Positions 41,408-47,667 of a DNA stretch of 47,667 bases are shown here, in pieces. Origin of the DNA: Schwartzia sp. (in: firmicutes) (GTDB lineage Bacteria > Bacillota > Negativicutes > Selenomonadales > Selenomonadaceae). A program made the position numbers and the translations under genes. Under the pieces are notes generated by a model, which worked only from the letters and a program-made list of their open reading frames with translations, was not told the DNA's origin and searched no databases. Location of the stretch: NCBI GenBank assembly GCA_017444395.1, contig JAFSWT010000089.1, positions 1-47,667 of the forward strand, given 5' to 3'. How positions within the stretch are numbered: the first letter of the stretch is position 1; each line of letters opens with the position of its first letter.

Positions 41408-42463
41408 TTACAGCAAACGGTAGATATAGATGCCGATGCCGGTGCACATCACATTGACGAGGGCCAGCGGCAGGAGCACCTTCCAGCTCAGCGACAGCAT
41501 CTGGTCGATACGGGTCCGCGGGAACGTCCAGCGCAGCCACATGAAGACGAAGACCATGAAAACCGCCTTGAGCCCGAACCAGACGACACCGGGCAGGACC
41601 GGCCCGCTCCAGCCGCCGAGGAAAAAGGTCGTCGTGAGGATGGAGACGGCCAGGAGGTTCGCGTACTCGGCCAGAAAGAACAGCGCCCAGCGCATGCCGC
41701 TGTATTCGGAAAAAGCGCCGGCCACGATCTCCGACTCGCCCTCCACCAGATCGAAGGGCGTGCGGTTCGTCTCCGCCGTGGCCGTGATGACGAAAATCAC
41801 GAAAGCGACGGGCTGCAGCAACACGAACCAGACGTTGTCGGCCTGCACCGCCACGATGTCGCTCATCTTCAGCGAACCGGTGAGCATCACGATACCCAAA
41901 AGCGAGAACACCATCGGCGCCTCATAGCTCAGCATCTGCGCCACCGTGCGCATGCCGCCGATCATCGCGTACTTGCTGTTGGAGGCGTAGCCGCCCATCA
42001 GGAACGGCAGCACCGCCTGAGACGAGATGGCGATGAGCAGGAATATGCCCACGTTGACGTCGGCGAAGACAGCCCCCTTATCGAAGGGGAAAAAGGCGTA
42101 GGCCAGCGCCGAGGGAACGAAGAGCAGCATCGGCGACAGCGCCCAGACCACTCGGTCGCAGCCGGCGGGGATGATGTCTTCCTTGCTCATGAGTTTCAGC
42201 ATGTCGGCGAAGGGCTGCAACAATCCGAAGCGGCCGCCGACGCGGTTTGGCCCCAGACGCACCTGGATCAGGGCGCAGACCTTGCGCTCGGCGTAGGTGA
42301 AAACGATGGCCGCCGTCAGGATGACGCCGATCAGGGCGCCGAGCCCGATGAATTTCATGATGAGATCCGTCAGGAACTGGTTCCCGAAAAGAAGCATCAG
42401 GTATTCCCGGAGAACGCCGGCGACGGTGACGACGATTCCGTTTTCCAGCATTGCGTTCATCAT
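41408..42463 (-). CDS. nuoH: Complex I quinone-site membrane subunit NuoH
   Basis: The product has 351 residues with eight membrane helices. It holds the conserved quinone-chamber loop YAERKVCALIQVRLGPNRVGGRFGLLQPFAD, the charged segment TNRTPFDLVEGESEIVAGAFSEYSGMRWALFFLAEYANL, and WTFPRTRIDQMLSLSWKVLLPLAL. NuoH forms the entry of the quinone tunnel with NuoB and NuoD. In the complete operon of E. coli nuoG would lie just before it; here nuoD precedes it directly with 12 bases between. Confidence 0.96.
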   Translation of the reverse strand: MMNAMLENGIVVTVAGVLREYLMLLFGNQFLTDLIMKFIGLGALIGVILTAAIVFTYAERKVCALIQVRLGPNRVGGRFGLLQPFADMLKLMSKEDIIPAGCDRVVWALSPMLLFVPSALAYAFFPFDKGAVFADVNVGIFLLIAISSQAVLPFLMGGYASNSKYAMIGGMRTVAQMLSYEAPMVFSLLGIVMLTGSLKMSDIVAVQADNVWFVLLQPVAFVIFVITATAETNRTPFDLVEGESEIVAGAFSEYSGMRWALFFLAEYANLLAVSILTTTFFLGGWSGPVLPGVVWFGLKAVFMVFVFMWLRWTFPRTRIDQMLSLSWKVLLPLALVNVMCTGIGIYIYRLL

Positions 42464-42475
42464 AGCCAGCCCTCC

Positions 42476-43573
42476 TCAGCAGTCCACTTCGCCCATCAGC
42501 GGGTCGATGGCGGAAAAGGCCACGACGGAATCGCCGATGAGATAGCCACGGCACATATCGTCCAGCGCCTGCATATTGATGAAGGACGGCCGCCGGATAT
42601 GCACCCGGTAAGGCTTCGCCGTCCCGTCGCTGACGATGTAGAAGCCGAGCTCGCCGCGGGTTCCCTCGGTGCGGCTGAAGACCTCGCCCTTGGGCGGCTT
42701 CAGCATCTTCGGGAACTTCGCCATGACCGGTCCCTCCGGCAGCCCCTCCAGCGCCTGGCGCACGATGCGGGCACTTTCGGTGATTTCCCGGAAACGCACC
42801 CGGAACCGGTCCCAGTTGTCGCCGTTCTCGCCCACCGGCACCTCGAACGCAAACTGCGGATAGACGCTGTAGCCGTCCACCTTGCGGAGGTCGAAGGGGA
42901 TGCCGGTGGCCCGGATATTCGGCCCCGTCATGTTATGGGCCAGGGCCTGTTCCGGCGTGAGGCGGGAAACGCCCTTGAGACGGCGCTGGAAAATCTCGTT
43001 GCCCATGAGCAGGTTCGCGTATTCCTCGGTAAATTCCGGCACCCGGTCGAGGAATTTCCGGCATTTTTCGGCAAATTCCGGCGGCAGGTTACGGGCGACG
43101 CCGCCGACGCGGATGTAATGGAACGTCATGCGGGCGCCGCAGACGAGGTCGAAGAGGTCCAGGATTTCCTCCCGGTCCCGGAACGTATAGAGCATACCGG
43201 TACTGGCGCCGAGATCGTTGGCCAGAGAGCCGATGAAGACCTGATGGCTGGCGATGCGGTTGAGCTCCGCCATGATGACGCGGATGTACTCCGCCCGCGC
43301 CGGCACCTCGATACCCGCCAGTTCCTCCACCGCCCGGCAGTAGCCGAAATTGTTGTTCATCGACGAGACGTAGTCGAGGCGGTCCGTATAGGGAACACCC
43401 TGGATATAGGTGCGGGATTCCAGCAGCTTCTCGATGCCACGGTGGAGGTAGCCCATCATCGGCGTCGCCCGCAGGATCTTCTCGCCGTCGAGTTCCAGAT
43501 TGACCCGCAGCACACCATGTGTCGAGGGGTGCTGGGGCCCCATGTTGAGGATATAGGTCTCAGTCTGCGGCAT
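42476..43573 (-). CDS. nuoD: Complex I peripheral subunit NuoD (49 kDa type)
   Basis: The product has 365 residues. It has [16 protein letters not shown], with the quinone-site histidine, [36 protein letters not shown] and the C-terminal [36 protein letters not shown], as in all NuoD proteins. Here it is a separate gene, not fused with NuoC. The start 43573 is chosen by the conserved N-terminus and overlaps the nuoC stop by 14 bases. A frame extending to 43723 is a continuation through nuoC and is not coding. Confidence 0.96.
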   Translation of the reverse strand: MPQTETYILNMGPQHPSTHGVLRVNLELDGEKILRATPMMGYLHRGIEKLLESRTYIQGVPYTDRLDYVSSMNNNFGYCRAVEELAGIEVPARAEYIRVIMAELNRIASHQVFIGSLANDLGASTGMLYTFRDREEILDLFDLVCGARMTFHYIRVGGVARNLPPEFAEKCRKFLDRVPEFTEEYANLLMGNEIFQRRLKGVSRLTPEQALAHNMTGPNIRATGIPFDLRKVDGYSVYPQFAFEVPVGENGDNWDRFRVRFREITESARIVRQALEGLPEGPVMAKFPKMLKPPKGEVFSRTEGTRGELGFYIVSDGTAKPYRVHIRRPSFINMQALDDMCRGYLIGDSVVAFSAIDPLMGEVDC

Positions 43574-44063
43574 AGACGCGCCCTCCTTCCCGGCGAAGAC
43601 GCGGCACTCTGGGCGGCGCGGCCTGCTTGTAGTCCTTGCGCAGCGGATGACCGGTGAAGTCCTCCGCCAAAAGGATGCGGCGGAGATCGGGATGGCCGCT
43701 GAACTCGATGCCCATGAGGTCATAGACCTCGCGTTCCTCGAACTCCGCCCCCGGGAACACGCCCGTCACCGAGGGCACCACGGGCGCGTCATGATCCAGC
43801 TTCACCTTGACCGTGATCCAGACATTGGGCCCCCAGGCGAAAAGATGGTACACCATCTCGAAATACGTCTTGTAATCCGCCGACGTCAGGTTTTCCAGCC
43901 GGGCGAAACCGAAGCGCGCATCGTCCCGCAGGAAGATCAGCAGTGCCGTGAGTTCCGCCGCCGGAATATAAACCGCCGGTTGCGCCGCTTCGCTGTCGTA
44001 TTCAGCGGCGGGGAACGCTTCTTTCAGGGCCGACAGCAGCGGCGCGCCGATGTAGTTCTTCAT
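43560..44063 (-). CDS. nuoC: Complex I peripheral subunit NuoC (30 kDa type)
   Basis: The product has 167 residues. The family signature ends in [42 protein letters not shown]. The N-terminal half has [23 protein letters not shown]. NuoC packs against NuoD and stabilises the peripheral arm. It overlaps nuoB by 4 bases and nuoD by 14. Confidence 0.94.
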   Translation of the reverse strand: MKNYIGAPLLSALKEAFPAAEYDSEAAQPAVYIPAAELTALLIFLRDDARFGFARLENLTSADYKTYFEMVYHLFAWGPNVWITVKVKLDHDAPVVPSVTGVFPGAEFEEREVYDLMGIEFSGHPDLRRILLAEDFTGHPLRKDYKQAAPPRVPRLRREGGRVYAAD

Positions 44064-44575
44064 CCCTCCGCCACCTGCTTTCCTGCTGCCTCCACCCGCT
44101 CCGGGTGCATGATTTTCTCCTTGAGTTTCAGCATGCCCTCAATCAGCGCCTCCGGCCGCGGCGGGCAGCCGGGGATATAGACGTCCACCGGCATCACCTT
44201 GTCAATGCCCGGTACCACCGAGTAGGAATCGGCGAAGGGGCCGCCGGCGATGGCGCAGCTCCCCATGGCGATGACGTACTTCGGCTCCGGCATTTCCTCG
44301 TAAAGACGGATGAGGGGCGGCGTCATCTTCCAGGTCAGCGTCCCGGCCACGATCAGGAGGTCGGCCTGCCGCGGACAGGGACGGAACACCGCGTAGCCGC
44401 AGCGCGAAAGGTCGAAGCGGGCCGCCGCCGTGCTCATCATCTCAATGGCACAGCAGGCGAGGCCCGAGGACAGCGGCCAGATGGAGTTGCCGTGGGCCCA
44501 TTTGAACAGGGAATCCACGGTGGTGACGATCACGTTGTCCTTCAGGACCGGTGGCACGATATCCACTATTTCCAC
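44060..44575 (-). CDS. nuoB: Complex I iron-sulfur subunit NuoB (PSST type)
   Basis: The product has 171 residues. Cluster N2 ligands are the tandem Cys41 and Cys42 ([11 protein letters not shown]), Cys107 ([10 protein letters not shown]) and Cys137 ([16 protein letters not shown]). N2 reduces the quinone. There are two extra cysteines (about 59 and 67, in [18 protein letters not shown]), where most homologues have other residues. The gene overlaps nuoA by 10 bases and nuoC by 4. Confidence 0.95.
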   Translation of the reverse strand: MEIVDIVPPVLKDNVIVTTVDSLFKWAHGNSIWPLSSGLACCAIEMMSTAAARFDLSRCGYAVFRPCPRQADLLIVAGTLTWKMTPPLIRLYEEMPEPKYVIAMGSCAIAGGPFADSYSVVPGIDKVMPVDVYIPGCPPRPEALIEGMLKLKEKIMHPERVEAAGKQVAEG

Positions 44576-44919
44576 GACAGAGCCCCCTTCCGCCAGGCGT
44601 ATGCCAGTCCCAAAGCCAGGATGGCGATGAAAATGAACATCTCCGCCAGGGCGAACAGCCCCAGCGCCCCGAAGCGCACCGCCCAGGGATACAGGAACAC
44701 CGTCTCAATATCGAAGACGATGAAGATCAGCGCGTAGAGGAAATAGCCGGCGCGGTACTGCACATAGGTCTTCCCCTGGGTATCGACGCCGCATTCGTAG
44801 GGAATGCGCTTCTGCGGCGACGGCTGCCGCGGCTGGAGCAGAAACGCCGGGATCAGCGACATCACCGGAAAGAGCAGCGCCACGACGAAAAAGATGCCAA
44901 GTCCGCTGAGTTCACTCAT
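44566..44919 (-). CDS. nuoA: Complex I membrane subunit NuoA
   Basis: The product has 117 residues with three membrane helices. It has [47 protein letters not shown], matching subunit A with its conserved cysteine loop. It is the first gene of the complex I operon and has AAGGAAGGGG upstream. The stop of the integrase gene lies only 28 bases before its start and no promoter is seen there, so its transcription most likely begins upstream of the integrase. Confidence 0.94.
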   Translation of the reverse strand: MSELSGLGIFFVVALLFPVMSLIPAFLLQPRQPSPQKRIPYECGVDTQGKTYVQYRAGYFLYALIFIVFDIETVFLYPWAVRFGALGLFALAEMFIFIAILALGLAYAWRKGALSWK

Positions 44920-44947
44920 AAAGCCCCTTCCTTTCCATTCTTACAAA

Positions 44948-45946
44948 TCAATCGTTGTATATCCGGTTGAGCGGTGTCTCCTTGAAGAGATTGCCCTGCT
45001 CGATGTAACGGTGGACCATTTTCTCCGACTTGTGCCGCGTCTGCCGCATGATGGACAGGGAATCGGCGTTATGCTGGGCGGCGCTGGTGGCAAAGCCGCG
45101 ACGCAGGCTGTGCCCCGCGAATTCCGCCGGATCGAGGCCGGCCATAGCGACGTACTTCTTGACCGTCAGCGCCACCGATTTGTCGCTAAGCTGTGTGGGC
45201 CGAAGCGTCCCCGTTTTCGTGATTGGATGGAAAAGCGGTCCCGTATGGAGGTCCGCCGCCTCAATCCACGCTTTCACCGCCCGGACAGCGCAGACGCTCG
45301 GCTCCGGCGCGTAGGGAATGGCAATCGTGCTGCCCTTGCCGAGCTGGTCGCCCTTTGCCCGGGGAATGAACACCGTGAGCCCCTGGGGGCCGAAAGTCAG
45401 GTCCTCCAGCCGGACGTTTACCAGCTCGGAGCGCCGGAACGCCCCGGCAAAACCGAGAAAGAGCAACGCCCTGTCCCGCAGGGAAGCGATGTCGTCCTTC
45501 CCCTCGAAGCAGTCCGCCAGCAGATAGAGCGTCTCATAGAGAATCGGCGCCTTGCCGTGCTGGAATGTCCCCCGCTCCCGGCGGATGGCGGACAGCGTGG
45601 CGCGGACCAGACTGTCCTTGGCCGGGTTCCGTTCCCGGTCGTAGCCGGCGGCGATATGATTCTCGGAAATGGCCGTCACCCGTCGGGCCACGGTGTTCGC
45701 CTTCACCGTCGCGTCCACGTCGGTGAGGTCGTTCAGATAGTTGACGATGGTCTCCGGCGTAGCGGGCAGCGCCGTCACGTCGTGGTAACGGCACCAGTCG
45801 GCAAAGTCGTTCCAGTCGGCGTGATAGGCCCGAAGGGTGTTGTCGGACTTGGACCGGTGCAGCCGCACCTTGCTCTTGGCGGACAGCGACTCGTTCCCGT
45901 CCATCCGCTGGCTGCTGCCGATCATGAAATCTCCGTTGGGTTCCAT
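44948..45946 (-). CDS. Tyrosine recombinase/integrase located upstream of nuoA
   Basis: The product has about 332 residues. An N-terminal SAM-like core-binding domain (residues 28-125, DNTLRAYHADWNDFADWCRYHDV) precedes a complete catalytic domain: Arg171 (GAFRRSEL), Lys198 in PRAKGDQLGK, His279 and Arg282 in HSLRRGF, His305 (RHKSEK) and Tyr314 (HRYI). All catalytic residues of the family are present. It lies in the same orientation as the nuo genes and its stop is 28 bases before nuoA. No phage or plasmid genes accompany it. The start at 45946 is favoured by AGGTGAT upstream; an ATG at 45964 is in frame but too close to its GGAGA. Confidence 0.9.
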   Translation of the reverse strand: MEPNGDFMIGSSQRMDGNESLSAKSKVRLHRSKSDNTLRAYHADWNDFADWCRYHDVTALPATPETIVNYLNDLTDVDATVKANTVARRVTAISENHIAAGYDRERNPAKDSLVRATLSAIRRERGTFQHGKAPILYETLYLLADCFEGKDDIASLRDRALLFLGFAGAFRRSELVNVRLEDLTFGPQGLTVFIPRAKGDQLGKGSTIAIPYAPEPSVCAVRAVKAWIEAADLHTGPLFHPITKTGTLRPTQLSDKSVALTVKKYVAMAGLDPAEFAGHSLRRGFATSAAQHNADSLSIMRQTRHKSEKMVHRYIEQGNLFKETPLNRIYND

Positions 45947-45967
45947 AGTATCACCTGCTGTCATTCT

Positions 45968-46109
45968 CCGTTATACGCGCGGACAATGCCTGGTTCCAAC
46001 CTGTTATCAATCGCCCGCGGTTTATGCAGAAACCGTTAGTATCTGCCCGCATTTTGCCGGGCGAGTATTAACGGCTTCCAGTATATAACGGAAACATGGT
46101 ATTTTGCAA
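45968..46109 (-). promoter_or_regulatory. Integrase/nuo control region: promoter, dyad and repeated arms
   Basis: On the minus strand TTGCAA (46109-46104) and TATACT (46085-46080) are separated by 18 bases. The spacer and downstream region contain a repeated element: CCGTTATATAC (46091-46081), a 17-base arm at 46074-46058, its inverted copy at 46033-46049, a third copy at 46001-46017 and CCGTTATAC at 45968-45976. This looks like the operator or recombination site of the integrase and is the most likely starting point for the nuo transcript. Confidence 0.55.
46033..46074. repeat. Large imperfect dyad in the integrase leader
   Basis: The arms 46033-46049 (CCGTTAGTATCTGCCCG) and 46058-46074 (CGGGCGAGTATTAACGG) are inverted copies with 13 of 17 positions matching, separated by 8 bases. 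In RNA on the minus strand they would form a stem with an AT-rich loop. A further direct copy (CTGTTATCAATCGCCCG, 46001-46017) matches 13 of 17 positions of the right arm. Confidence 0.75.
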
Positions 46110-46133
46110 GAAAGTATACATGATACATATTAA
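46104..46133 (+). promoter_or_regulatory. Possible divergent promoter of the acetyltransferase gene
   Basis: TTGCAA (46104-46109), a palindrome also used by the opposite promoter, and TATTAA (46128-46133) are separated by 18 bases. The -10 box is weak. Both promoters would share the same -35 element. Confidence 0.4.
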
Positions 46134-46217
46134 ATTCACATATTTTTCCCGGGGTGGCAAACGGCGCCGAATCCTTTATCATGGAACTATCACGAACCAA
46201 CGAAAGGAGACTTTGCC

Positions 46218-46520
46218 ATGACCATTGTGATCACCCGTGAGGAACAGACGGACGGCGGTCGCTATACGGCGGTCGCCGATGGCCGCCCGGCCGGCATGAT
46301 GACCTATCGGCGCCCGGAGAAGGGGCGCATTGTCATCGATCACACGCGCGTCGAGAGCACTTTCAACGGCCAGGGTGTCGGTGCCCGGCTTGTCGCCCGG
46401 GCCATCGATGACGCCCGGACCGGAGGCTATCGGATTACGCCGGTCTGCTCCTTCGCGGTCCGCTATTTCGGGAAGCATCCTGAGACCGCCGACGTCCTCG
46501 CCGGAGAAAATCCCGGCTGA
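46218..46520 (+). CDS. Small GNAT-type N-acetyltransferase domain protein
   Basis: The product has 100 residues. The pattern RIVIDHTRVESTFNGQGVGARLVARAIDDARTGGYRITPVCSFAVRYFGKHPE matches the short YjdJ/GNAT-like family (N-acetyltransferase domain of about 90 residues). The acetyl-CoA loop is GQGVGARLV. The substrate is unknown. The gene starts with ATG at 46218 after AAAGGAGACTTTGCC. It is a single gene between the divergent integrase and the convergent sigH. Confidence 0.85.
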   Translation: MTIVITREEQTDGGRYTAVADGRPAGMMTYRRPEKGRIVIDHTRVESTFNGQGVGARLVARAIDDARTGGYRITPVCSFAVRYFGKHPETADVLAGENPG

Positions 46521-46560
46521 GTCCTTTTCCCAGCGGTAATTCCGGCGTTTCGGTGCCAAA

Positions 46561-46591
46561 AGACCGGCGCGGGACTTGCCGGCGCCGGTCT
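46561..46591 (-). terminator. Terminator after sigH
   Basis: AGACCGGCGC (46561-46570) pairs with GCGCCGGTCT (46582-46591). On the minus strand it continues CTTTTGG, so it ends sigH transcription. It lies 25 bases past the sigH stop. Confidence 0.75.
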
Positions 46592-46615
46592 GGGAATGCT
46601 TCTGTGAAGTTTTTG

Positions 46616-47347
46616 TCAATCGTCTTCTAAATCGCGCCGGCGGCGGTTGATGGAGGTCAGTCCGCGGTAGATGGTACTGATATCGATGTCGTTGCCCCGG
46701 GACTCCATGTATTTCTCCAGCTTCCGCTTGACCCGTTGCAACGCGTTGTCGATGGATTTCACATGGCGGTGCAGGTCCACCGCAATCTCCTGGTACGATT
46801 TGCCATCGAGATAGGACATCAGCACCCGCCATTCGAGGTCGCTGAGGATTTCCTCCATCTTCGCCTCGATGTCGATGAACTCTTCCCGGCTGATGACCAG
46901 CTCTTCGGGGTCGGTGATCCGCGCCCCCGAGAGTACGTCCAGCAACGTGCGGTCCGAGTCCTCATCGTAGATGGGCTTGTTCAGCGATACATAGGAGTTC
47001 AGCGGGATATGCTTCTGCCGCGTCGCCGTCTTGATGGCGGTGATGATCTGTCGCGTCACGCAGAGCTCGGCGAAAGCGCGGAAGGAGGACAGCTTGTCGT
47101 TGCGAAAATCCCGGATCGCTTTGTAGAGCCCAATCATCCCTTCCTGGATGATGTCCTCCCGGTCGGCGCCAATCAGGAAATAGGACCGCGCCTTGGCCCG
47201 CACGAAATTCTTGTATCGATTGATCAGATAGTCCTGGGCAGCCCGGTCATCGTTGTCCTTGATGGAGAGGACGATTTCTTCGTCCGTCAGATCGTCAAAT
47301 TCGCTGGCCGGGTTCTCCAGGCTATCTGCTCTTACCTCCGCGTCCAT
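46616..47347 (-). CDS. sigH: RNA polymerase sigma factor SigH (sporulation/stationary-phase type)
   Basis: The product has 243 residues. Region 2 includes YLINRYKNFVRAKARSYFLIGADREDIIQEGMIGLYKAIRDF and the -10 helix CVTRQIITAIKTATRQKHIPLNSYVSL. Region 4 has LEWRVLMSYLDGKSYQEIAVDLHRHVKSIDNALQRVKRKLEKY. These match SigH (Spo0H). A basic C-terminal extension of about 25 residues (STIYRGLTSINRRRRDLEDD) goes beyond the usual end. SigH drives early sporulation genes in Firmicutes; many Negativicutes keep it though they do not sporulate. GGGAGG lies 7 bases before the ATG. Confidence 0.93.
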   Translation of the reverse strand: MDAEVRADSLENPASEFDDLTDEEIVLSIKDNDDRAAQDYLINRYKNFVRAKARSYFLIGADREDIIQEGMIGLYKAIRDFRNDKLSSFRAFAELCVTRQIITAIKTATRQKHIPLNSYVSLNKPIYDEDSDRTLLDVLSGARITDPEELVISREEFIDIEAKMEEILSDLEWRVLMSYLDGKSYQEIAVDLHRHVKSIDNALQRVKRKLEKYMESRGNDIDISTIYRGLTSINRRRRDLEDD

Positions 47348-47412
47348 TCATAAGCCTCCCCGTTCCGTATGGTCATTACAAGACGCTTCAACGGTTTGCT
47401 GTTACGGAGAGA

Positions 47413-47441
47413 ATTATACATTAGAAAGGGGTTGGCGTCAA
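47413..47441 (-). promoter_or_regulatory. Promoter of sigH
   Basis: On the minus strand TTGACG (47441-47436) and TATAAT (47418-47413) are separated by 17 bases. Transcription would start near 47406, about 60 bases before the sigH start. Confidence 0.88.
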
Positions 47442-47504
47442 GGCGAAAACCCTTGAAAATAAACGACTTTCCTAAAAAACGGCAATCGGTGTAACCGCTC
47501 CCCT

Positions 47505-47532
47505 TTGACATCGGCTTACAGCGTGTTATAAC
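47505..47532 (+). promoter_or_regulatory. Promoter of a candidate small RNA
   Basis: TTGACA (47505-47510) and TATAAC (47527-47532) are separated by 16 bases. The start would lie near 47539. Confidence 0.6.
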
Positions 47533-47538
47533 CCGAGT

Positions 47539-47614
47539 TTTACAGTTTGAAGCCAATATTAGCAAATCAGATAGCACGCAAAGCCAGAAAAGACGCGAAT
47601 TCAGCGTCTTTTTT
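47539..47614 (+). ncRNA. Candidate small RNA of about 75 nucleotides
   Basis: The interval between the promoter at 47505-47532 and the terminator at 47588-47614 contains no start codon with a ribosome-binding site, so a short transcript is expected. No known RNA family is recognised. The 3' end is a simple hairpin with a T tail, as in Hfq-type sRNAs. Confidence 0.4.
47588..47614 (+). terminator. Terminator of the candidate small RNA
   Basis: AAAAGACGC (47588-47596) pairs with GCGTCTTTT (47604-47612) around a 7-base loop and ends in a T run. Confidence 0.85.
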
Positions 47615-47624
47615 GTTTCTGCTC

Positions 47625-47653
47625 TTTACGTTATGCTCTAGTTGTGCTATAAT
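47625..47653 (+). promoter_or_regulatory. Strong promoter reading out of the window
   Basis: TTTACG (47625-47630) and TATAAT (47648-47653) are separated by 17 bases, and TGC at 47645-47647 adds the extended -10 form. The gene it serves lies beyond the right edge. Confidence 0.75.
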
Positions 47654-47667
47654 ATGGCGGGTGATAA

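Larger units (their letters stand above)
47348..47667. other. Non-coding stretch at the right end
   Basis: No gene is supported over these 320 bases. It holds the sigH promoter on the minus strand, then on the plus strand a promoter, a short transcript region with a hairpin terminator (a candidate small RNA), and a second promoter that points out of the window. An open minus-strand frame of about 80 codons covers the sigH promoter and is not considered a gene. Confidence 0.7.

Noticed and set aside
40796..43657. Very long open frame (about 950 codons) on the plus strand across the nuo genes
   Set aside because: It lies fully antisense to well-conserved nuoJ, nuoI, nuoH and nuoD; it is a by-product of high GC and codon bias and matches no protein family.
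47332..47577. Minus-strand frame of 81 codons upstream of sigH
   Set aside because: It covers the sigH promoter and ribosome-binding site and has no recognisable domain.

Overview
The window is about 61% GC by eye and looks like a chromosome segment of a diderm Firmicute of the class Negativicutes. It combines Gram-negative envelope genes (an OmpM-type porin with an SLH domain, LptD, heptose synthesis and a heptosyltransferase) with Firmicute traits: the yycJ-htrA-rlmH block, the secG-esterase-rnr-smpB block, a SigH-type sigma factor, a SpoIIE-type phosphatase and a YjfB-type protein. The species cannot be fixed from the sequence. Nearly all of it is dense core genome. One lower-GC accessory island (about 22.0-25.9 kb) and one solitary integrase stand out.

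Layout. 1-2.0 kb: the end of an iron-siderophore-type ABC ATPase and a two-gene ABC-2 exporter. 2.1-4.5 kb: ompM, convergent with an amino-acid-binding lipoprotein. 4.6-5.1 kb: a zinc-ribbon protein and a YjfB-like protein behind a perfect consensus promoter. 5.2-9.4 kb, minus strand: an LPS operon, lptD-rfaE1-rfaE2-heptosyltransferase. 9.7-11.2 kb: a secreted unknown and hydE. 11.3-13.9 kb: a hairpin-rich leader, then yycJ, a lipoprotein HtrA and rlmH. 14.0-16.0 kb: pyruvate kinase and a YbjN-domain protein. 16.0-21.9 kb: secG, esterase, thioesterase, rnr, smpB and a secreted class 3 lipase. 22.0-25.9 kb, minus strand: mcrB, mcrC and a solitary MNT-type nucleotidyltransferase. 26.1 kb: a secreted unknown. 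26.9-34.7 kb, minus strand: priA, tgt, yajC, 5-formyl-THF cyclo-ligase, a SpoIIE-type phosphatase, secD and secF. 35.0 kb: tRNA-Arg(CCG). 35.1-44.9 kb, minus strand: an 11-gene complex I operon, nuoABCDHIJKLMN, without nuoE, nuoF or nuoG. 44.9-46.0 kb: a tyrosine recombinase directly upstream of nuoA on the same strand. 46.2 kb: a small acetyltransferase. 46.6-47.3 kb: sigH. The window ends with a candidate small RNA and a strong promoter for a gene beyond the edge.

How the genes work together. The LPS operon, OmpM and SecDF/YajC/SecG all serve export and outer-membrane building. The complex I lacks the NADH-oxidising module, so it probably takes electrons from another donor such as ferredoxin. 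The McrBC genes form a modification-dependent restriction system whose McrB carries an EVE-like N-terminal reader.

The most unusual arrangement is the recombinase-nuo unit. The only clear promoter for the respiratory operon lies upstream of the integrase gene, and that control region contains a large imperfect dyad and further copies of the same arm. This could be autoregulation, a recombination site or a switch; the sequence alone does not decide.
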